Below, piece after piece: positions 18,041-26,710 of a stretch of DNA of 64,000 nt. Location of the stretch: NCBI RefSeq assembly GCF_008373765.1, contig NZ_VUJW01000002.1, positions 1 to 64,000 on the forward strand, in the 5' to 3' direction. Below the pieces are notes generated by a model, which searched no databases, was not told the DNA's origin, and saw nothing but the letters and a program-made list of their open reading frames with translations. A program made the translations under genes and the position numbers. Source of the stretch: Nocardioides antri (GTDB taxonomy: Bacteria; Actinomycetota; Actinomycetes; Propionibacteriales; Nocardioidaceae). Position 1 is the first letter of the stretch, and every line of letters starts with the position of its first letter.

Positions 18041-19799
18041 GCCCCGCAGCGCCACCCCTGGGGCCACCGCCGAGGTGTGGGCCCGCGCCGGTGCCCGCCT
18101 CGTGGCCCGGGCGATCGCCGAGCTCGCCCACGAGCAGCTGGTGGTGCCCGAGGCCGACACCGGGGCCGGCGGCTACCGGCTTTCGCTGGGCGCCGCCGAC
18201 TACGCCTTCCGAGCCGAGCGCGACGGTTTCTCCGCCTGGCACGTCGACGCCGCGAGCGTGCGTCGGGACGGTGCCCCGGCGACCGACCTGGCGCGGTTCT
18301 TCCTCGACGCCCGTGTCGCCGCGGGTCTCGACGCGGTCAGCCTCGCGGAGGTCGTCCGCGAGGCCACGGCGACCCAGGCTGCGGAGGCCCACGTCCTGGC
18401 CGGCGCCCGGACGGCGGACGAGCTCCTCGGGCTGGGTTACGCCGAGCTCGAGCAGCACCTCGGCGGGCACCCGGTGATCGTGCTCAACAAGGGCAGGATC
18501 GGGCTCGACGCCATCGACCTCGAGCACTTCGCCCCCGAGGCGCACGGGACGATCACCCTGGTCTGGTACGCCGCCCACCCCGACCTCGCCACCTACTCGG
18601 CGCTCCCCGGGCTCGACGCGTCGAGCCTCCTCGCCGAGGAGCTCGGTGCCGCGGAGAGGGCAGCGTTCGACGCGGCGCTCGCGACCGCCGAGCCGGACGC
18701 CGACCGGTACGTCTGGTTCCCTGTCCACCCCTACCAGGACGCCACCGTGGTGCGCACCCTGTTCGCCGGGGAGCTGGCGACCGGTCGCCTGATCAGACTG
18801 GGGCACGGCACGACCGCCCACCGTCCCGTGCAGTCGGTGCGCAGCCTGGTCGCGCCCGGCCGACGGGACGTGAAGATGTCCCTCCTGATGCGCAACACCC
18901 TCGTCTGGCGCGGCCTCGGAGCCGAGGCGACCCGGGCCGCTCCCGCGGCCAGCCGCTGGCTGGGGGAGCTGTACGCCGGCGACCCCGAGCTCCAGGCCAC
19001 CGGGATCGGCTTCCTGCGCGAGGTCGCCAGCGTCGTCGTACGACACCCGCACTTCGCCGACCTTCCCGACGCGCCGTACCGGTACACCGAGCTGCTGGGC
19101 GCGGTGTGGCGCGATCCGGTGGAGCAGCACCTGACCGCCGGCGAGTCGGCCCGGTCACTGGCGACGCTGCTGCACGTCGACCGCGACGGCCGCGCCCTGG
19201 TCGCCGAGCTGGTCGCGCGGTCCGGACTGGACGTCGAGGGGTGGCTGCGCCAGCTGTTCCGGGCCCTGTTCCCCGGCCTGCTGCTGTGCCTGACCCGGCA
19301 CGGTGTGGCCTTCTGCCCGCACGGTGAGAACACCATCCTGGTCTTCCGGGAGAACGTGCCCGCCCGGATCCTGGTCAAGGACTTCGCCGAGGACATCACG
19401 CTGCTGCCCGGCCGGGACTACCGAGGACTCCCGCCCGAGGCCGACCGGGTGCTGGTGCGTTGGCCGCTCGCTGAGATGGCGCACAGCATCATCAGCGCGA
19501 TCCTCACCGGTCACTTCCGCTACCTGGCGCCGCTGCTGCGGGAGCACACCGGCCTCCTCGAGAACCGGTTCTGGTCGCTGGTCCGCGAGGCCCTCCTGGA
19601 GTGGCGGGCCGCGCACCCGGACCTCGCCGACGCCTTCGACGAGCTCGGGCTGTTGGCACCGACGTTCGAGCGGATCGCGTTGAACAGGGAGCAGCTGACC
19701 GGTGGTGGCTTCCACGACCGGGCGGAGCGCGACGCGGAGCCTGACCTGACCTACGGCCACATCCCCAACCCGCTCCACGTGGCGGGGGAGCCGGCATGA
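18018..19799 (+). CDS. IucA/IucC-family NIS siderophore synthetase (second copy)
   Basis: 593 residues from the ATG at 18018, which has AGGAG 7 bases upstream and lies inside the end of the MFS gene (23-base overlap). Family signatures: 'HPVIVLNKGRIGL' (~152-164, a variant of HPxHPxxKxRxGF in which the second HP is lost), 'FPVHPYQ' (~236), 'SVRSLVAPGRRDVKMSL', 'RHGVAFCPHGENTILVF' and 'ARILVKDFAEDITLLP', plus 'HIPNPL' at the C-terminus. The second half resembles DesD/AlcC/RhbF-type enzymes that condense an activated second carboxyl. Together with the first copy it would acylate two amine/hydroxamate arms onto citrate. Confidence 0.92.
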   Translation: MSSTLSAEPRSATPGATAEVWARAGARLVARAIAELAHEQLVVPEADTGAGGYRLSLGAADYAFRAERDGFSAWHVDAASVRRDGAPATDLARFFLDARVAAGLDAVSLAEVVREATATQAAEAHVLAGARTADELLGLGYAELEQHLGGHPVIVLNKGRIGLDAIDLEHFAPEAHGTITLVWYAAHPDLATYSALPGLDASSLLAEELGAAERAAFDAALATAEPDADRYVWFPVHPYQDATVVRTLFAGELATGRLIRLGHGTTAHRPVQSVRSLVAPGRRDVKMSLLMRNTLVWRGLGAEATRAAPAASRWLGELYAGDPELQATGIGFLREVASVVVRHPHFADLPDAPYRYTELLGAVWRDPVEQHLTAGESARSLATLLHVDRDGRALVAELVARSGLDVEGWLRQLFRALFPGLLLCLTRHGVAFCPHGENTILVFRENVPARILVKDFAEDITLLPGRDYRGLPPEADRVLVRWPLAEMAHSIISAILTGHFRYLAPLLREHTGLLENRFWSLVREALLEWRAAHPDLADAFDELGLLAPTFERIALNREQLTGGGFHDRAERDAEPDLTYGHIPNPLHVAGEPA

Positions 19800-21139
19800 C
19801 CCCGGACGAGCTCCGTGCGGCCGTCGCCGCCGGCGAGGTCGAGGAGGTGGTGCTGGCCCTGCCCGACCTCACCGGCCGCCTCCAGGGGACCCGCCTCGGC
19901 GCGCAATTCTTCCTCGACCACGTCGCCGCCGCCGGGTTCGGCGCGTGCACGTACCTGCTCACCACGGACGTCGACATGCGGGTCGTCGCGCCGGTCCCGG
20001 AGCTGGACCCCGACGGCACCGGCTACGGCGACATGACCCTGCTGCCCGACCTGGAGACGCTGCGGCGACTGCCCTGGGATCCTGGGTCGGTCCTCGTCAT
20101 CGCCGACGCCTGCCGACCGGACGGAGCCCCGGTCGGCGTCGCGCCGCGCCAGGTCCTGAGGGAGCAGGTGACGGCTCTCGCGGGGCACGGGCTGGTGCCC
20201 TACGCCGGGTTCGAGCTGGAGTTCCGGGTGTTCCGGGAGTCCTTCGCCACCGCCGCCGACCGCGGGTGGCGGGGGCTCACCCCCGCGTCCCGGGGCAACG
20301 TCGACTACGCGCTGGTGGGCTTGGAGCAGCTCGAGCCCTTCACCCGCCGGGTCCGGCGTGAGATGGGGCAGGCCGGCCTGGTCGTGGAGTCGGCCCGTGG
20401 CGAGTGCGCGCCCGGTCAGTACGAGGTCGTCTTCCGGTACGACGAGGCGCTCGTCACCGCCGACGCCGCCGCCTTCTACAAGACCGGCGTCAAGCAGATC
20501 GCCGCGCAGGAGGGAGTGGCCGCGACGTTCATGCCGAAGTTCGACGAGCACGAGGGCAGCTCCTGCCACTTCCACGTGAGTCTCCGCGGGCTCGACGGCG
20601 AGCCGGTCCTCGCCGGGGACGGCGCAGACGGGACGTCGCCGTTGCTGCGTCGCGCGCTGGCAGGCCAGGTGGCGCTGCTCCCGGAGCTGACGCTGCTGTT
20701 CGCGCCCACGGTGAACGCGTTCAAGAGGCTCCGACCCGGCGCGTTCGCTCCCACCCGGGCGGCGTGGGGCCGCGACAACCGACTGACCGCCCTGCGCCTG
20801 GTCGGGGCCGGTCCGTCGCTGCGCGTCGAGCACAGGGTGCCCGGAGCCGACGCCGACCCCTACCTCGCGCTGGCCGGGATCCTGCTGGCGTTCCGCCACG
20901 GGCTGGAGCACGACCTGCACCTGCCGCCTGCGGTGACGGGTCCGCCGGACGCCACCTGTCCGCGCCTGCCCGCGTCGCTGCCGGAGGCCGCCGATCTCCT
21001 CGCCGGCAGCGACGTCGCCCGCAAGGGACTCGGCGACGCGGTCGTCGACGCGTTGGTGGCGGCGGCGCGCGCGGAGTGGGAGGGCTACGGTGCGCAGGTC
21101 AGCGAGTGGGAGCGGGAACGCGGGTTCGAGCGGCGCTGA
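19796..21139 (+). CDS. Glutamine-synthetase-family ligase at end of the siderophore operon
   Basis: 447 residues, GS type I-like fold without the adenylylation loop. Active-site motifs: 'FELEFRVF' (~140), the metal/ammonia-site Glu in 'ESARGECAPGQYEV' (~198-211), 'SSCHFHVSL' (~256-264), 'NAFKRLRPG' (~304-312), the ATP-site Arg region 'GRDNRLTALRLVG' (~322-334) and 'RVEHRVPGADADPYLALAG'. ATGA overlap with the second IucA/IucC gene ties it to the operon. Relatives such as Streptomyces GlnA3/GlnA4 and PuuA make gamma-glutamyl amides of polyamines or ethanolamine rather than glutamine. A diamine- or siderophore-directed amide ligase, or a diaminopropane detoxifier, is the inference. Confidence 0.88.
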   Translation: MTPDELRAAVAAGEVEEVVLALPDLTGRLQGTRLGAQFFLDHVAAAGFGACTYLLTTDVDMRVVAPVPELDPDGTGYGDMTLLPDLETLRRLPWDPGSVLVIADACRPDGAPVGVAPRQVLREQVTALAGHGLVPYAGFELEFRVFRESFATAADRGWRGLTPASRGNVDYALVGLEQLEPFTRRVRREMGQAGLVVESARGECAPGQYEVVFRYDEALVTADAAAFYKTGVKQIAAQEGVAATFMPKFDEHEGSSCHFHVSLRGLDGEPVLAGDGADGTSPLLRRALAGQVALLPELTLLFAPTVNAFKRLRPGAFAPTRAAWGRDNRLTALRLVGAGPSLRVEHRVPGADADPYLALAGILLAFRHGLEHDLHLPPAVTGPPDATCPRLPASLPEAADLLAGSDVARKGLGDAVVDALVAAARAEWEGYGAQVSEWERERGFERR

Positions 21140-21285
21140 GAAAACCTGTGAGAACTCTCGTCACGGGTGTCGAAACCGGCGGCGCGACTGCGCAGCAGCA
21201 CGAGGAGCGGACCGTCGTCGCTGCCGCCCATCCGGGTCCGGATCACGCCGCGAGGCTAGCGGTCGGTGTGGCGCGCGCCACGCAG

Positions 21286-21326
21286 GTGAGCGCGTGAGAC
21301 GCGTGAGGCCGTGAGGAGATTTTGAC
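21286..21326 (+). promoter_or_regulatory. GTGAG direct-repeat array and TTGAC upstream of narK
   Basis: GTGAG occurs four times at 21286, 21294, 21303 and 21311 (spacing 8, 9, 8) and is followed by TTGAC at 21322. The block CGTGAGGCCGTGAG-n6-TTGAC is repeated, with identical spacing, at 22974-22998 before nasC. A further GTGAGAACT lies at 21148, just after the upstream gene's stop. Candidate operator for the NnaR/GlnR-type control of nitrate assimilation, with TTGAC as a possible -35. Confidence 0.5.
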
Positions 21327-21382
21327 GCCCGTGCTACTGGCTCGCGCAGCGATGCGAAACAGCGGCGGCCCACGATCGCGGC

Positions 21383-22939
21383 ATGACGCTCACCGACACT
21401 GCTGCTCCGACGCGGCATCGCACCGGCCGCTGGATCGACGACTGGCACCCCGAGGACGAGGAGTTCTGGGACAAGACCGGCGCGAAGGTCGCCAAGCGCA
21501 ACCTGGTGTGGTCGATCTTCGCGGAGCACCTCGGCTTCTCGGTCTGGCTGATCTGGAGCGTCAGCTCCGCGATGCTCCTGGCGCAGGGCTTCGAGTTCAC
21601 CCCGCAGCAGCTGTTCTTCCTGGTCGCGATCCCCAACCTGGTCGGCTCGCTGATCCGGGTGCCCTACACGCTTGCGGTGCCGAAGTTCGGCGGTCGGAAC
21701 TGGACCATGATCAGCGCCGGGCTGCTGCTGATCCCGACGCTGTCGTTCGCGTTCTTCGTGACCCGGCCGGAGACGCCGTACTGGGTCTTCTGCGTGATCG
21801 CCGCGACCGCCGGCTTCGGCGGCGGCAACTTCGCCTCCTCGATGGCGAACATCAACTTCTTCTACCCCTCCCGGCTCAAGGGCGCGGCCCTCGGCCTCAA
21901 CGCCGCAGGCGGCAACCTCGGTGTCGCGATCATCCAGTTCTGGCTGCCGGTGATCGTCGGTGGCGCCGGCATCTTCGGCCTGGTGAAGGCGTCGGAGGGC
22001 GGCATCCACCTCGAGCGCGCGGCCCTGGTCTACGCCGCGCTGGCGGTCATCGCGGTCCTGGCGGCGTACTTCCGCATGGACAACCTGTCCAACGCGAAGT
22101 CGCCGGTGAAGGAGCAGCTCGCCGTCCTGAGGAACAAGCAGACCTGGGTGATGTCGTTCCTCTACATCGGCACCTTCGGCTCGTTCATCGGCTACTCCGC
22201 CGCGATGCCGCTGCTGATCAAGCTCAACTTCTGGCGGCAGCCGGTCCCCGACGTCGTCGGCATCGGCATCAACTTCGCCTTCTTCGCGTTCCTCGGCGCC
22301 CTCGTGGGCTCGATGGCGCGGCCGCTCGGCGGCCACCTCGCCGACCGGTTCGGCGGTGCGCGGGTCACCCTGGTCTCCTTCGGCGGCATGGCCCTCGGCA
22401 CGATCGGCGTGCTCTGGACGCTCAGCCTCCTCGAGACCTTCCCGCCGCCGCCCGAGGGCGAGCAGCTCGCCGCGATCAAGGCCGACCCGTCGTCGTTCGT
22501 CTACCCCGACGTGCTGCAGAGGGCCGTCGACGCGAACGCCGACGTGTTCCCGCTGTTCCTCGGCATGTTCCTCGTGATCTTCCTGTTCAGCGGCATCGGC
22601 AACGGCTCGACGTACAAGATGATCCCGGCGATCTTCCGCACCGACGCGGAGCGGGCCTCCGAGCCCGGCACCCCGGAGCGCGAGGAGGCGCTCCTGGCCG
22701 GCACCAAGAAGGCCTCTGCTGCGGTCGGCATCATCGGTGCCGTCGGCGCCATCGGCGGCTTCCTGATCCCGATCACCTTCGGCTCGCCCTGGGTCACCGA
22801 TCCCCTGGCCGCCACCAAGACGGCGTTCCTGGTGTTCCTCGGCTTCTACGTGATCTGCGCCGGCGTCACCTACGCCGTCTACCTCCGCAAGCCGCACCCC
22901 GCCAAGGCGCACCTCAGCTACGCCGGGGTGGGCATCTAG
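21383..22939 (+). CDS. narK: Nitrate/nitrite MFS transporter
   Basis: 518 residues, about 12 membrane spans. The nitrate-porter signatures are present: 'GFGGGNFASSMANINFFYP' (~147-165, nitrate signature 1) and, in the second half, 'FLFSGIGNGSTYKMIP' (~401-416). The N-terminal ~40 residues ('WHPEDEEFWDKTGAKVAKRNLVWSI') match actinobacterial NarK-type proteins. Starting the nitrate block (nasC, nasB, nirB, nirD follow), its job is nitrate uptake, with nitrite export possible. The start ATG has no clear ribosome site but a CACGAT hexamer 6 bases before it, so a leaderless message is possible. A 22-base repeat begins directly after the stop. Confidence 0.93.
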   Translation: MTLTDTAAPTRHRTGRWIDDWHPEDEEFWDKTGAKVAKRNLVWSIFAEHLGFSVWLIWSVSSAMLLAQGFEFTPQQLFFLVAIPNLVGSLIRVPYTLAVPKFGGRNWTMISAGLLLIPTLSFAFFVTRPETPYWVFCVIAATAGFGGGNFASSMANINFFYPSRLKGAALGLNAAGGNLGVAIIQFWLPVIVGGAGIFGLVKASEGGIHLERAALVYAALAVIAVLAAYFRMDNLSNAKSPVKEQLAVLRNKQTWVMSFLYIGTFGSFIGYSAAMPLLIKLNFWRQPVPDVVGIGINFAFFAFLGALVGSMARPLGGHLADRFGGARVTLVSFGGMALGTIGVLWTLSLLETFPPPPEGEQLAAIKADPSSFVYPDVLQRAVDANADVFPLFLGMFLVIFLFSGIGNGSTYKMIPAIFRTDAERASEPGTPEREEALLAGTKKASAAVGIIGAVGAIGGFLIPITFGSPWVTDPLAATKTAFLVFLGFYVICAGVTYAVYLRKPHPAKAHLSYAGVGI

Positions 22940-22983
22940 TCGAATCGGGTCGCGTGGTGGGTCGAATCAACTTCGTGAGGCCG
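22940..22983. repeat. 22-bp repeat, two copies (second degenerate), between narK and nasC
   Basis: The unit T(C/T)GAATC-n7-GTGGTGGG occurs at 22940-22961 and, with a decayed right half, at 22962-22983. It starts at the base after the narK stop codon. The same unit occurs five more times at 31438-31552, after the last gene of the nitrate block. The right half of the second copy merges with the GTGAG element before nasC. Confidence 0.75.
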
Positions 22984-22998
22984 TGAGAACTAGTTGAC
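22974..22998 (+). promoter_or_regulatory. GTGAG element and TTGAC upstream of nasC
   Basis: CGTGAGGCCGTGAG (22974-22987), six bases, then TTGAC (22994-22998): the same sequence and spacing as at 21302-21326 before narK. It lies 57 bases before the nasC start. Its occurrence at both separately transcribed nitrate promoters suggests a shared regulator, plausibly the NnaR-type protein encoded at 29654-30787 with GlnR. Confidence 0.5.
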
Positions 22999-23054
22999 CT
23001 TCCGGGCCAAGTGCGCGATCCGAACGTGAAACCGGCAGGCACTGGAATGGACAC

Positions 23055-25156
<2,102 letters not shown>

Positions 25157-25160
<4 letters not shown>

Positions 25161-26710
25161 CCGCCGAGAAGCGCCTCGTCATCGTCGGCAACGGCATGGC
25201 CGCGACCCGGCTCGTCGAGGAGCTGGTCGCCCGCGGCGCGGTCTCGGCAGGCTCGACCAGCGGCGGGTGGAAGATCACGGTCCTCGGTGACGAGCCGCAT
25301 GCGCCGTACAACCGGATCCTGCTCTCGGCCGTGCTGGAGGGCAGCCACCGGCCGGAGGCGCTCACCCTCCGCAGCGAGGAGTGGTACGCCGAGCACGGCA
25401 TCGACCTCCGCCTCGGAGCGCGCGTCCTCGAGGTCGAGCGCGAGCTCAAGGACGTGATGCTCGTCGACGGCACGATCATCGAGTACGACGCGCTGGTGCT
25501 CGCCACCGGCAGCATCCCCACGCTGCCGCCGATCCGCGGCCTGGTGCGGATGGACGGTTCGCTGCACGAGGCCGTGCATGCGTTCCGCTCGCTCGAGGAC
25601 TGCGAACGGCTGCTCGAGGCGGTCACCGCGACCGACGAGGACGGCGAGCCCCTCAACCGTCGCGCCGTCGTCGTCGGCGGCGGCCTGCTCGGTCTCCAGG
25701 TGGCGCGCGCGCTCGGCGCCCGCGGCATCGACACCGAGGTCGTCGAAGGCGCCGACCACCTCCTGCACCAGCAGATCGGCACCGCGGCGGGCGCGATCCT
25801 CGCTCGCGACATGAAGAAGCTCGGCGTCGCGGTCTACACCGGCGCCCGGGCCGTGAGGCTCACCGACACGGCACCGCGAGGCGGCACCGGCGGTATCGAT
25901 CTGGCCGGGGCGGTCAAGGTGCTCGACCCGCTGCCGACCAACCCGGGCCGGGTCGCGCTGCGGCTCGACAACGGCTTCACCCTCGACACCGACCTGGTGA
26001 TCCTCACCGCCGGCGGCCGCCCGTCCACCGCGCTCGCCCGCCGGGCCGGGCTCGAGGTCCGCCGGGGCATGGTGGTCGACGACCGCCTCGCCAGTGTCAG
26101 CGACCCCGACATCTTCGGCCTCGGCGACTGCGTCGAGCACGACGGGCGGGTCACCGGCTTCGTGCCCCCGGCGTGGGAGCAGGCCGGCGTCCTGGCGCGC
26201 GTCCTGTCCGACGAGCCGGCGAAGTACGACGGCAGCCGCATCGTCGCCCGGCTCCGTGCGACCGGCCTCGACGTGGCGGTCCTCGGCGACCCCGAGCACG
26301 AGGTCCGGGGCGGGGGCGACGTCGTCGAGATGTCCAACCCGGTGCGGGGATCCCACCGCAAGCTCGTGGTCCGCGACGGCCGGATCGTCGCCGGCGCCCT
26401 GGTCGGCGACCTCAACCGGATCGGCCTCATCACCCAGCACTACGACCGGCAGACCGTCCTCGGGCCGACCGAGCCCGGCGACCTGCTGCTCGCTGAAGCA
26501 ACCGGGCGCTCCTCCTTGGTCTCGCAGCTCCCCGACGACGCGGAGGTCTGCAACTGCGCCGGTGTCACCGCCGGCGCCATCCGGTCCTGCTCCTCCTTTG
26601 AGCAGGCCCGTGACACCACCCGCGCGACCACCGGCTGCGGTGGCTGCGCCTCTACCGTCCGCCAGCTTCTGGCCGAACGGTCAAGCCTCACCCCGGAAGG
26701 AATCACGTGA
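25157..26710 (+). CDS. nasB: FAD/NAD(P)H electron-transfer subunit of nitrate reductase (NasB-like), with BFD [2Fe-2S] domain
   Basis: 517 residues. It has two dinucleotide-binding turns ('VIVGNGMAATRLVEEL' at the N-terminus and 'VVVGGGLLGLQVARAL' ~172-187), a rubredoxin-reductase-like FAD core and a C-terminal BFD-type iron-sulfur domain with Cys pairs in 'CNCAGVT' and 'GCGGC'. It lacks the siroheme domain of NirB, so it fits the NADH-oxidising partner that feeds NasC. Residues ~28-37 ('AVSAGSTSGG') are encoded by a copy of an interspersed repeat (25240-25268) and form a surface-loop insertion between the first strand-helix and 'WKITVLG'. ATGA overlap upstream; coupled to nirB downstream. 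Confidence 0.88.
25240..25268. repeat. Interspersed repeat inserted in-frame in nasB
   Basis: GGTCTCGGCAGGCTCGACCA followed by GCGGCGGG. It matches the end of the 7478-7516 element read on the other strand (GGTCTCG...GGCTCG...CTCGACCAGCG) and a repeat family I remember as common in Nocardioides intergenic DNA. Here it lies within the coding frame and adds about ten residues. Confidence 0.5.

Noticed and set aside
21140-21382. Classical GlnR box (GTnAC-n6-GaAAC repeats) before narK
   Set aside because: The GTGAG copies have 8-9-base spacing and lack the alternating GTnAC/GAAAC half-sites; reported as a separate element instead.
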